A stretch of DNA of 64,000 nt from Plotosus lineatus (lineage: Eukaryota > Chordata > Actinopteri > Siluriformes > Plotosidae). Location of the stretch: NCBI GenBank assembly GCA_024760905.1, contig CM045731.1:15229501-15293500 (forward strand), written 5' to 3'. This document shows positions 22,301 to 33,379 of this stretch, in pieces. Positions within the stretch are counted from its first letter, which is position 1, and the number at the start of each line of letters is the position of its first letter. The notes below the pieces were generated by a model. That model had not been told where the DNA came from and searched no databases. It saw only the letters and a list, made by a program, of their open reading frames with translations. Made by a program: the position numbers and the translations under genes.

Positions 22301-22484
22301 TAACAATATTTTATATTTTAAATGCAGATGAATGCAGATCAGTTTCAGATGAAAGGAGCTCACTTTTTGCGGCATGGTTTTGGTGTTATGCCCAAAAGGA
22401 AAGAAGGGACAAAATAATTTGAATAAACTGAGTAAAACAATAAGGTTCAAATTCAACTCACACACACTAATGGATCTTAGTATA

Positions 22485-22526
22485 TACAGAATATACACAC
22501 ACATATACACATACATATATATATAT

Positions 22527-22578
<52 letters not shown>

Positions 22579-22634
22579 ATATACATATACATATATACAT
22601 ACATACATATATATACATACATACATATATATAT

Positions 22635-22665
<31 letters not shown>

Positions 22666-22702
22666 CATACATATATATATATATATACATACATATATAT
22701 AT

Positions 22703-22745
<43 letters not shown>
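22485..22745. repeat. (TA)n/(CATA)n compound microsatellite
   Basis: About 260 bp of TA and ACATA motifs that directly precedes the palindrome. Confidence 0.95.
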
Positions 22746-22746
<1 letters not shown>

Positions 22747-22753
22747 CTACAAT

Positions 22754-22962
22754 AAAAATAAAAGGACAGGACAAAGACTTTCTATTGAAACTCCATTTAT
22801 CACTACAGATCTGTTTCGAGGGGTGGTGAAACCATCCTCTCTCTTCAGGTGATTATAGAATATATCTATATATATAATCACCTGAAGAGAGAGGATGGTT
22901 TCAGATCTGTAGTGATAAATGGAGTTTCAATAGAAAGTCTTTGTCCTTTTATTTTTGTTATT
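22754..22962. repeat. Long inverted repeat (palindrome), copy A
   Basis: The left arm (about 22,754-22,860) and right arm (about 22,871-22,960) pair around a short AT loop. The right arm lacks about 16 bp of CACCACCCC-type sequence and a few bases near its end. (TA)-rich microsatellite lies to the left; (TC)n(TA)n lies to the right (23,019-23,122). Confidence 0.9.
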
Positions 22963-23013
22963 TGCTCTACCAAAAAGTATTGAGCACTCTCCTACGGAAG
23001 GATCTACTCAGAA

Positions 23014-23245
<232 letters not shown>

Positions 23246-23620
23246 TGAAGTGAAGATATAAAGATTTGTGTTTATTTATTTACACAAAGGATTTAAGAGA
23301 AGTTAGAATTTCATGACATTTGAGATTCATGAACATTTTGTGTACAAAACTAAACACAAACTCAGAAACACATCTTATCTGATCCCATGCATCTGGAGGA
23401 AAGAGACAGGGCTGCACACAGCCAAGTGAATAATATAAATACGTATTATCTTAGAAATTAAGTGAAATGTATTTTTTCCATCACCATCCCTTTAACAGTG
23501 AATTACATCTCATTATGTTTTCCAGAGGGAACACATCACTCACTCGGAAAATAACTAGAGTGCTACAGAATCCCACCATCTGAGATTCGCATAAAGACTT
23601 AGAGATGTTCTTTCTGTTCT

Positions 23621-24098
23621 TCAGTCTGCCTTCTTCTTGTGAAACACCTTTCTGTCTGGTTGTATTCTCCATTTCACCGTGACGGTCTTTGCCAGCCCAC
23701 GCTCCTCCAGTTTCTGCTGGATCTGAAGAAGAGAATAAAACTCTTATTAGTGAATAATCCAGAATAGTGAGACTCGTCTCCTGTGAAAATGCTGCAGAAA
23801 CTGAACCCAACAGTTTGGTTGTGATTCCAGGACGGTGTGTAAGTGTCAGAATTTGATGAAGACTCGGGTTGTGGCTGCAGTAATGAAGAGGAGAAGGTAC
23901 ATTACGAGATTCAAGATTAAATATTTTTATTTGCCATTTGTGCTTTTACACACATAGGAATTCTTGTGTGGCCGTGCAAAGAGTCAAGTTGTAAAAAAAC
24001 AGGAAGGCACAAATCAGCAAAAACACATACTGGACTTCTATAGAATAAATACATAAATCCTACGAGCATGTTTAAAAGGACCTTCCACAGGCCCAGTA

Positions 24099-24155
<57 letters not shown>

Positions 24156-25752
24156 CATAAAAATAATAAAATGATAAGAATAATAATACAATAAACAAGT
24201 AAGTCAGTAGATAAAACAAAAAAGTCAGTAGACACAACAACATAATATAAATTGCACTAAATTATATTATATAATATAAGGCTGTATATGCAATATTTGT
24301 GTTTAAGCAGGAAGTGAGCTGGATGTAATGTGTCTATAATGATCCGCTCTGCTGTGCGTAAATTGTGTTCAAGTGGAGTCTTATGGTGGATGACACTCAC
24401 CCCCTTTATTATGGCATCCATTACTACAGGATCGTTCACATCCATATTGGACCTCACCTCCATTCTCAGGATCTTTTGCTGTCCTGTGATATCTGCATGT
24501 AGAAATGTAAAGATTCAAACACAGACATGAACACCATGAAACTGGCGCCTTTAAATCTTTTATTTATTTCAATGTGAGAGTGAATAAAACTTTAACTCAC
24601 CTCTATAACAGAAGAAAGGCATTGTGTATGTACACAGTTCATCAGCAGCCTCACCGTTATATATATATCCACAGGTTTGACCTGCCAGATTATAATAAGG
24701 TCTTCCAGACATCCAGCTGATGGTAGAGAAGGTGGTATGGTTTATCCATTTCCAGGATTCACTGGTTAAACCAAACCAAGTCCAGCCAGGGGTCAGACCA
24801 AACATAACAGAGTTTTCTGTTGTGTCTCTCACAGTGGCCAAATCCGTATAATGGTTCCTGCAGTACGCCTGAGCTTCATACCATGACATAGCGGTAGATA
24901 TGTAAATATACCTCTGATCACCAGTTTCAGTTTCTGTGAGAATAAAATCCACATGATTACAACTGCACTTCATTATAAATTAAATATATTGTCTTATATT
25001 AAATATTACAATATAATACTAAGAGCATCAGTACATTATGAACTCAGAGTTTATAAAGATCAGGAGGTTTATCAGTTGTCCTCATAAAGATTCCATATTT
25101 ATCATTTTGCTATTACGAGCAGAGTTAAGTTTAATGAGAACACTGAGAGCACACAGTCTACAATATTTTAATAAGAAAAATTTTTCCACTCACTAAATAT
25201 TCAACACATCACAGATATGCTGTTCCTCACCATTAAAACATATGAAGGGATAAGCATCAATACATCTTCCATCATACCAATAGTTCGGATATAGCAAACC
25301 GCACCAATAATTATATCCACCATAGTTATCAGGTTCTCCGGGATGCCACGTTGTCATACTTCCCAATGGTTCGTTTCCGTGGGTCCAGTACCAGTCGACA
25401 AGTTCACTGTACAGTCCAATCCAAGCATTAGAAAAAGTGAACTGTTGGTTCTGTGTCTCATCCTGAAGGCGGGTCATGTCGTCATCACTTTCTACGATGG
25501 CGAGGTCGATGTGATGGGTGCGGCAGTACGCCTGAGCGTCGCTCCATGCCATGCTCTGCTGGATCAGGTAATACTTACGAGGAACAGACTGGATGAGAGG
25601 GACGACCCCTGTGGAGGAGATGGTTCAAAGGCTTTATGTAATTTTAATTAATTCGCAGAACCATTTCATAGGGTTGCAGGGGGGCTGGAGCTGATCTCAG
25701 CTGACTTTGGATGGAAGCTTGATACATCCTGGACAGCTGGCAAAACAATCAC

Positions 25753-25799
<47 letters not shown>

Positions 25800-26048
25800 C
25801 GCGCGCGCGCGGCCATTCATGCTCACTCCTGGGGCAATTTGGAACTGTCTATTTACCTAAGGAAAAAACCTATACATCCACAAGGAGAAAATCCTAACTC
25901 CACACAGAAACACCCTCGTCAAGGCCGGGACTTGAGCAAAGGACCTTCTTGCCATGGGAAAGACACAATAACTACCACACCATTGTGTCACCGGATTTTT
26001 TTATAGTGTTAGTTCAGGGTGAAATTTAAATTTTAATTTATTCTAATT

Positions 26049-26089
<41 letters not shown>

Positions 26090-26129
26090 CACCTGTTAAA
26101 CACAGGAGGATGAACAGATGTAGCGCCAT
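23621..26129 (-). CDS. Secreted protein with two C-type lectin domains, intact copy (5 coding exons)
   Basis: Coding exons on the minus strand are 26,093-26,129, 25,231-25,608, 24,601-24,933, 24,401-24,492 and 23,621-23,722. All introns are GT-AG, with phases 1, 1, 1 and 0. Total is 313 codons plus TGA. Exon 1 encodes a short hydrophobic signal peptide (MALHLFILLCLTG). Exon 2 is lectin domain 1 (about residues 20-138) with WIGL at 75-78, EPD at 104-106, WYD at 123-125 and cysteines 41/136 and 115/128. Exon 3 is lectin domain 2 (about 147-249), which lacks EPN/QPD and WND motifs. Exons 4 and 5 encode a charged tail with a DLN-like 'DVNDPVVMDAI' segment and a basic end (FHKKKAD), a tail seen in many fish lectin-like proteins. 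No membrane span is visible after the signal peptide, so secretion is inferred. The ligand is unknown. The first intron carries a SINE and (AC)n tracts. Confidence 0.9.
24102..24155. repeat. (TAA)n microsatellite in lectin 3' intron
   Basis: Lies between exons 5 and 4 of the intact lectin gene. Copy B lacks it and the surrounding 350 bp. Confidence 0.95.
25640..25995 (-). mobile_element. DANA/Mermaid-type SINE in lectin intron 1 (copy A)
   Basis: On the minus strand the head has TGGTGTGGTAGTTATTGTGT and a changed B box, then CTGTGTGGAGTTAGGATTTT, then the body. An (AC)n tract with a (GC)n end at 25,753-25,811 is inside it. Partner of 58,275-58,663, so it predates the duplication. Confidence 0.65.
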
Positions 26130-26324
26130 CACTGATGTTTTAAAATTCACTAAGAAACAAGAAATGTGATTAAAAACAGTGATTCAGTACAAATAATATC
26201 AGCACATACACATCACCATACATCATTATACATCACTACACGTCACTACAAATCACTACGTACAACATTGTACATCACGACACTTGTTTGGCATTGCATC
26301 ACTACGGTATCACTTGGCTAAGTT

Positions 26325-26653
26325 CAGTTCAGTTCATTTTCTTTAATCGCTTCATCCTAATTAGGGTCACGGGGAGGCTGATGCCCATCCCAGCCAACTC
26401 AGGGCGAGGGAAGAGTACACCCTGGACAGCTCGCCAGGCCATCGCAGGGTGGAAACACGCTGACGGCTTTGCAGCCTACTCTTGTCGAAAGTCAGCAATG
26501 GTTCTTTTATATGGACCTCACACCATAGACAGCGAGAGACATGGCCGGCCTGTGATAACCCAGTTAGCTGCACAACCTTGTGGAGGGTGGGACTCGAACC
26601 CCCAACATTTGGATCAGCGATCCAGCGCCCTATACCACTAGACCACCACTGCA
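26325..26653 (-). mobile_element. tRNA-derived SINE, tail type 1
   Basis: Flanked by CACTTGGCTAAGTT (26,311-26,324; 26,654-26,667), just upstream of the lectin ATG exon. Copy B is empty near 58,930. The poly-G run present in other copies is shortened. Confidence 0.9.
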
Positions 26654-26667
26654 CACTTGGCTAAGTT

Positions 26668-27555
26668 TCTTCATTCATTATTTATTTTTTTTTTTTGAAC
26701 CGCGGAATCCTAGTAGGGTCATGAAACTGCTGGAGTTTATCTCAGACTGTGACATGGGAGGAAATCACACTCTGTTAAAAGCTGCGATAATTCAATACAG
26801 CTGCAAAAATATTCACAACTTCTGAAAAAAATCACATGTTTAATGCTGTATTGTAAATTGTCATAGAGTGTAGAAGGCTGTTGCTAATTTGCATTCACTT
26901 TGCAAGCTAGTTTCCCAAGTGTTGGGAATGTGATATGGTACACAAGCAATGTAAATATTACATCCATCATTTTGGAAATGTTTGTGTCAAATGTTCTCTA
27001 CCCTCGCCCAGAGTCAGCTGAGATGGGCACCAACCTCGCCATGATCCTAATTAGGACGAAGCAGTTGAGAAAATGAATGAATTAATGAATGTGTCAAATG
27101 TACACAAACATCGGGACATGATCAATAAAAATAGCCGCGTGAAGATAATGCTCTGGGTCTTGAGAACTCAGCTGGGTTACAGCGGGGTGATAAAAATCCG
27201 ACTGAATAAAACAAAATTTCAGGTTGTTCCATTTATTTTTCAACATACAGAAAACATTCGAATTTTAATTGTCTGACATCTTTTACCTGTTATGAGTATG
27301 CGCTAATCCATTAGCCAGCCAATCAGAGTGAGATTATGGACATGCTTAAATTTTAAGGCACGCCCTCCCCAAAATTAGTCAGTTTCATTCATTGACAAAT
27401 ATACACAGTGGGGAAAAAGCTTAAAAACTAACTTTCAGTTAAATAACTAAATAAATAAAAATCTTTATTCAACTGTATCGACAATAACATTGAGCGATGT
27501 CCAAATGAGGCCTGTCCATATTCACTGCCCAAAACAACCCAAAGTTTTTTTTTTT
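26668..27555. other. Lectin upstream region, no gene recognised
   Basis: Shared with copy B (58,940-60,510). It holds only SINE tail fragments (27,000-27,090) and AT-rich sequence. Confidence 0.4.
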
Positions 27556-27559
27556 TCTT

Positions 27560-27780
27560 CTTTTCATAAGAAATTGTGCTTTAACACCCATTTCCTGTTC
27601 AGCTTTTTTACTTTTGGTTGGGACACATGGCTCGACTTTTCAGGAATTTTTATGACATTTCGATAGAGCCCTGCTTTCAACTTTCTGAGAAAACCGACAC
27701 CACTTTCAGCTTCAGCTGATGAAACAGGAACATCAAGAAGTGACATGTATTTCAACTTCATCAGACAGGCCACGGAGCAC
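27560..27780 (-). mobile_element. hAT transposase C-terminal remnant (copy A)
   Basis: A 69-codon minus frame contains LLDVPVSSAEAESGVGFL, resembling the hAT dimerisation domain (VPVSSAxAER). No terminal repeats are seen. Conserved in copy B. Confidence 0.4.
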
Positions 27781-28509
27781 TGAAGAACTCCAACGACGTC
27801 AATCCTGGACTGGAAATGATCTCATCTGTAGTCTGTGTTCTCCTATAAGGGAAACATCGGCAGTTTCCACGTTCACTGTATGAAACTGATGAGTGGAAAT
27901 GTTGGGGTGAATGCGGGAGTTCAGGTGAATGCTGCTCTGTGTCCTGCGGTAAGTACTTACATCTTCACTGCTGATTATTTCGGATTATTGAGACTGTTTA
28001 AGACTCACAGCTCAGCCGGTTTCCCTTCATTCAGCTCTAAACTCAGCAGTCATTTTCCAGTGACAATAACACCAGGAAATATTTTATACATTCGAGATTT
28101 TTATGTAATCCTCAGAGCTTTATATTCAGTTCATTATCACTCACCGGTTATTTAATGTGCTTCATCTTTAATTATTTTCATCTTCTAATATTTTACAGTG
28201 TAAAACTCTTTGAGATGTTACACTGGAAGTGGGAAGTTGTTGTATAGATGAAGATCCCACAGCATTCGACTCTCTAATGGGAATCAATCAGTGTTTCTGA
28301 TTGTTCTGCTGTAGTCTGTGGTTCTAAAACCTCGATCCATGAGTGTGTTTTTAACTGGAATCACCTGCTGGTGTAAAGATCTCTGTCCAGCCCTGCACTA
28401 AACAACACACATCTACTAAACACATTCAATAGCTGCATGGCGAGCTGGAGAAAACCTTATTCAGTGTGAGGAAATAAGTGAAGAATTTCAGTAAAGTACT
28501 GAAACATAC

Positions 28510-28600
28510 CTGAAACATGGAGCTGGTTGGTCGATGTTGGAGATTTGAGATATTTTATTGTCTTTCAGCTTCAGCTTCAGACTGAGTTACTGTTTATATT
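28510..28600 (-). promoter_or_regulatory. Candidate promoter and untranslated leader exon of the intact lectin gene
   Basis: On the minus strand an ATATAAA box (28,593-28,599) lies about 85 bp before a consensus donor (CAG|GTATGT, exon end at 28,510). The next acceptor in the same direction (TTTCTTAG just upstream of 26,129, around 26,150) would join it to the exon containing the lectin ATG. The arrangement is conserved at 61,469-61,570 in the second copy. Splicing is inferred from the sites only. Confidence 0.5.
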
Positions 28601-29009
28601 CTTTAAAGTTTGAGGACTAAATGCCCCTAAACACCTCCTCCTTTTTAATTTACAAAACAGATTGTATGTAAATCTGAGATGGGCGGGGCATGATTGAACC
28701 CCCCCCCCCCCCCCCACTAACATCAGCACACTGTAGATGTTTCCTCTTTAGTGTTGAATTAAAAAAAACAAACAAAAAAAACAGCAACTCAAAGTTCAGT
28801 TTTTATTGTAAAACCAATAAAGCACAAATTGTGCTGTATGAAGGTGTCATGTGATGACTGAGGTTGCGATGGTGTGGATGCTTTTGTAGATAAAATGGTT
28901 CAAAGGTACAAATCAAGAGGAAAATCCAAAACACAGTGCAATGTTTATTATTGAGGGGCAGGCAGAGATCAAATGATCAGACAGATAGCATATCAGATAT
29001 AATTCAAAC

Positions 29010-29341
29010 TCTTATGGATAGGATCAGAAATGAGTATATCAGAGGGACAGCCCATGTAAGATGTTTTGGAGACAAAGTCAGAGAGGCAGGATTGAGATGG
29101 TTTGGACAGGTACAGAGGAGGGATAGTGAGTATATTGGCAGTAGGATGCTGAGGTTGGAACTACCAGGCAGAAGGCCTCGAGGAAGACCAAAGAAGAGAT
29201 TTATGGATGTGGTGAAGGAAGACATGAAGATCGTTGGAGTCAGAAAAGAAGATGCGGAGGACAGGGTGAGGTGGAGGCGGATGATTTGCTGTGGCGACCC
29301 CTGAAGGGAGCAGCCGAAAGTAAAAGAGGAAGAAGAAGAAG
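29010..29341 (+). mobile_element. RTE-type LINE, 330-bp 3' fragment
   Basis: It encodes MDRIRNEYIRG to RRMICCGDP, then the CTGTGGCGACCCCTGAAGG tail and GAAGAAGAAGAAG. Copy B has the uninterrupted sequence near 61,960, so the insertion followed the duplication or was lost in B. Confidence 0.85.
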
Positions 29342-29439
29342 TTTCATAAGCAGGCAGAGATCATACCAGATAGTCCCTGTTAATTCTTGGTTGACGGATA
29401 TTATGGATGCGGAAGAGATTGGGAACTGTGAGATTAACA

Positions 29440-29965
29440 GGGTTGCACACGGAAAAAACATTTCTTTTATCAAGTGTGAAGAAATAAGTGAAATATTTCA
29501 GGAAAGTACTAAAACGTGATGGTGATCAATGTTAAATGTCTTAAATTGAGTGTCTATCAATGGAATCTCCCCCCACCCTCCCACCCCCATCCCGTGCAGC
29601 GAACTGGGTTATCAAAGGCCGGCCATGTCTCTCACCATCTATGGTTAGAGGCATCTAAAAGAACTAGTGCTGACTTTCATCGAGAGTAGGTCGTATTTCT
29701 GCCCCGCAATAGCCTGGCTCGCTGCCCAGGATGAATAAAATGCCAGATAGACCTTGTTAATTCTTGGTTGATGAGTATTATAGATGGCAGAAATTTGGTA
29801 ACTGTGAAATGAACAGGGTTGCACACAGAAAACCTTTCCCTTATTGAGTGTGAAGAACTTAGTGAAGTATTTCAGTAAAGTACTGAAACATACCTGAAAC
29901 ATACGTGATCGACGTTGATGTCTTAAACTGCGTGTCTATTAGAGAAATCTATCATTTTCAGGCTG
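29440..29965 (-). repeat. Two further copies of the lectin-leader sequence (copy A)
   Basis: The block around the lectin leader donor ('AAAGTACTGAAACATACCTG' on the plus strand) recurs near 29,500 and near 29,875. The copy at 29,894 keeps the GTATGT donor; the one near 29,510 has lost it. They may be remnants of tandemly duplicated lectin genes whose coding parts are gone. Confidence 0.55.
29575..29735 (+). mobile_element. Degraded SINE (body and part of tail)
   Basis: The GGGTTATCAAAGGCCGGCCA block is followed by the TAAAAGAACTAGTGCTGACT block. Partner of 62,245-62,490. Confidence 0.65.
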
Positions 29966-30442
29966 AGTTATGTTTGTATTGTTTTAAGTTTAGAGACAAA
30001 GTACACACCAATATCTTTTCTATTCTCTTCTTTAAACAACAACAAAAAAAATCAGTATCACCATGATCCATGCTCAGGTGGATTGGCTATTTAATTGCTT
30101 CAAAATCTGAATTTGTAAGTTTGGTAATGACTGCAGAAAGTTGGAATGAATTTAGAGCCCCTCTGATTCACAGTGGGAGAGGTTCCTCAAGCCTACATCG
30201 GATTATCTCCATTTGAATTGTTGGAAGATAATCACAATGGCATCTTAAATGTCATTACAAAAAATGAGAAAAGGAACCTTCATAACAGGTAAAAAGCAAA
30301 ATTAAATAAATTACCAAGTTTCCACAATATAACTTACCAAACACATGAGAATTTGCTATAGTTGCAGGTACACTAAAGATAATAATGGTGCACAGCTAAA
30401 GGAATCTCCACCAGGCCATGAAGTTCTTGTTTGACTACCCAT
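29966..30442. other. No gene recognised
   Basis: Conserved with 62,705-63,165. No frame longer than about 60 codons with a recognisable match. Confidence 0.4.
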
Positions 30443-30457
30443 GTCAAGCTCCAAGTT

Positions 30458-31123
30458 TACATGTGTATGAATGCCAAGGACCCAACAGGAACAGTGAAGT
30501 TACAGGGAGCAGAGATAAGGAAGGTGGAGGATTTTAAGTACTTAGGCTCAACAATCCAGAGCAATGGAGAGTGTGGACAAGACGTGAAGAAGCGTGTGTA
30601 GGCAGGTTGGAATGGTTGGAGAAAAGTGTCCGGTGTGATGTGTGATAGGAAGGTATCGGCAAGAATGAAAGGAAAAGTGTACAAGATGGTGTTGAGGCCA
30701 GCGATGTTGTATGGTTTAGAAACAGTGGCGCTGGGGAAAAGACAGCAGGCAGAGCTGGAGGTAGCAGAGATGAAAATGTTGAGGTTCTCTTTGGGAGTAA
30801 CGAGGATGGATAGGATCAGGAATGAGCACATCAGACGGACAGCACATGTAAGAGGTTTTGGAGACAAAGTCAGAGAGGCCAGATTGAGATGGTTTGGACA
30901 TGTACAGAGGAGGGATAGTGAATATATTGGTAGTAGGATGCTGAGGTTGGAACTACCAGGCAGAAGGCCTCGAGGAAGACCAAAGAGACGATTCATGGAT
31001 GTGGTGAAGGAGGACATGAAGGCAGCTGGTGTAAGAGAAAAAGATGCAGAGGATAAGGTGAGATGGAGGCAGATGATTCGCTGTGGCGACCCCTGAAGGG
31101 AAAAGCTAAAAGGAAAAGAAGAA
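30458..31123 (+). mobile_element. RTE-type LINE, 666-bp 3' fragment with a 15-bp target duplication
   Basis: GTCAAGCTCCAAGTT flanks it on both sides (30,443-30,457; 31,124-31,138), and copy B has the single site near 63,166. It is 5'-truncated. The open frame from 30,626 is the RTE C-terminus and ends in the family tail followed by AAGAAG. Confidence 0.9.
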
Positions 31124-31138
31124 GTCAAGCTCCAAGTT

Positions 31139-32279
31139 ACTTACAAGATGAGGCTGGTCCTTTGAGTTCCCATTGCGAGTGGGAGAAGGCATCTATGAGC
31201 TTAGGCAAACTGATGAAGATGATGAACTTCAAATATATCACTTTCATCTTCTGAAGCAGTTCTGGGGAGGGCAGAGCTGACACTGGAGGTTAGTAAAAAT
31301 GCAACCAACTTGATCCTTGTTCCCTGTGGAAGCCACACCTTGCAGTCTCAGAGAGCACAGTTTGCCCAGTTGCAGGAGGAGTTTGGATTGACCTCATAGA
31401 ACACCACAGTGAGATAGATCCAGGAGTGGTTATGTGCCAAAGCCCATGTTGAAGGCCAATATACAAATAAAATGTTTTGGGATTACTCTGTGGCATCTAC
31501 AACATCTAAAGGCTGTCCTGAGATCACCGAGATGGACAAAGAGCACAGAAAACCCAAATGACTGTTTAACTGAGTGGTTAAAGTAGGGTGCCTATGCTTA
31601 CATTTACGTCAAAGGTAGTTGTGTTCCCAAATTGATAAGATGGCCGCAGTTGAGGCCTGTGTCTAAAGAACAACAACAACAACAACACAAGTTTCGGGCC
31701 GTTCCTGTGTCTGACTACAAATGAAGGCTTATACTTAGTTTTTTGGACTTTACCAGTCCAATAACTGACTTTTTAAAAAGTGAAAACCAGATTTAATCCA
31801 GTGGATGGAGTTGTGTGAATATGCTTTCTTCCAGGTAAAGGCAGTTTGTGTTTGTGTGTATGAGGGTTTCTCTCCTGGAGGCAGATGTGCCACACAAACT
31901 ACCGGGGGCCATCTTATTCCAGGTGGTGAGGAGGCAGGAGAGCCCAGTGCTGACAATCAGCCACATGTTCTCCTTGCAGGAAAGCACATCCAGCATTATG
32001 GAGAAGGAGTGTCTGTTCTTCATCTTCACTCTATCATTGTACCGACCGACTGCTGCCCCACTGCAATAGCTCCACTGCATGAAAGGTAACAATGCAGGGT
32101 TCACTATTGGTATCCAACACTCCAGCTGTTTAGGTTTGAGGTCATACACATGTTGGGGCTGAAGATGGTTTTGTCTAATTACCTCCCCCACTGAGGAAAG
32201 AGTGTAATGCAGGCTGATGACTCCTTGGCCTGACATAGGAGACATGACGGGGAGGGAATGTTTCAGAGAGGGCATGATC
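31139..32279. other. Conserved unit sequence, no gene recognised
   Basis: Matches 63,180-64,000 closely, but the open frames differ between copies by shifts, so it looks non-coding or long dead. Confidence 0.4.
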
Positions 32280-32600
32280 GAGTGTGGATTACTGAGTCTG
32301 GGTTCAAGCCCCACTATCACTGAGTTGTAACTTCTGTCCCCCCTTTGCAGCAAAATGGGTTATCAAAGGCGATTCATGTCCCTCACCGTCTGTAGTGACA
32401 GGTTCATGTAAAAGAACCATTGCTGACTTTTGTAAAGAGAAACTGCATAGCCATCAGTGTGTCTCTCCCCTGCGATGGACTGGCGAGTCATCCAGGGTGT
32501 GGTCATCCTTTGCCTTGGGTTGGCTGATGTGGGCGCCAGCATAGTTACATCTCTAATTAGGATTAAGTGTGTCAGAAAATGGATGAACGATGATGTTGTG
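32280..32600 (+). mobile_element. Degraded SINE (head remnant, body, tail)
   Basis: GGGTTCAAGCCCCACTATCA, then the body (TAAAAGAACCATTGCTGACT) and a tail with CTAATTAGGATTAAGTGTG. Old copy. Confidence 0.65.
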
Positions 32601-33154
32601 CCCTCTGCTGTTGAAGAAGGAGGTAATCAAAACCAGCATGTAGTATGATATGTTTCACCTGTGTGTAGTTACCAGCATCTATTTATGTGTGATATTTTGT
32701 TTGGTTAATAAACAGCGAAAGAGAGCTGCACGTGGTTGGGTGCTTGTGTGCAGAGAATATATAGTCAACGTTTAAAATAGATTTTGTGTCTCATGGTGAA
32801 ATTTTCAAGTGAAATAAAAAATAGCTTGAAAATGTCTAATTTGAGATAAATTGTTCCGGAAAGGTAAATAAACAGAGTGACCTTTCTGTGTGTGTTTGAG
32901 CCTTCAGTATGCAAATCTGAGAACTGTTACATACATTCTGGTTTATAAGTAGTAGTGATTTACGAACTGGATATTATCAGTTGTTTGGGAAGTTACCTGT
33001 TAATTCTCAGCTGTTCAGCCAGTCGAGGGAAGTTAATTCCTCCATCTCTGTATAGGAAAGAGAAAAGCTTTGCTGGAGGCGAAGAGGGAGCACAGAGTTC
33101 ACATCAGGGTGTGGTCAGTACATTAAGGCATATGGGTGTTGGTCCGATGTTGGC
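32601..33154. other. Unit end or inter-unit spacer, no gene recognised
   Basis: No partner is visible in the window. The boundary between the two tandem units lies at or before 33,154. Confidence 0.4.
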
Positions 33155-33379
33155 TGTGTGGGTGAGTATCAGTGGAATTTACCTGATGCAGCAGTTACAG
33201 GAAGTCACTCCGGAAGCTGGTGGCATGCTGCGTCGGGTCTGATCTAATCAAGAAGGGAAACCTTACTCAGATATAGAAAAAAGAATGAAAGCCAACATCA
33301 GCTATTGTATGTGTGTCAGCAGAATCAAGCCAGTTTCAGACACTCATTGGTGGACAGCACAGTTACTTTGAGAGAACCA

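Noticed and set aside
27835..28155. 106-codon plus frame as a gene, with an apparent donor near 27,951
   Set aside because: The donor GT is lost in copy B and no domain is recognised; similarity between copies is explained by the duplication.
30457..31128. 223-codon minus-strand frame as a gene, and similar frames at 12,241 and 40,841
   Set aside because: These are antisense shadows of the RTE LINE reverse transcriptase frames.
31805..32089. Plus-strand frames of 73-94 codons as exons
   Set aside because: The copy B counterpart is frame-shifted, and no family match or consistent splice signals are seen.
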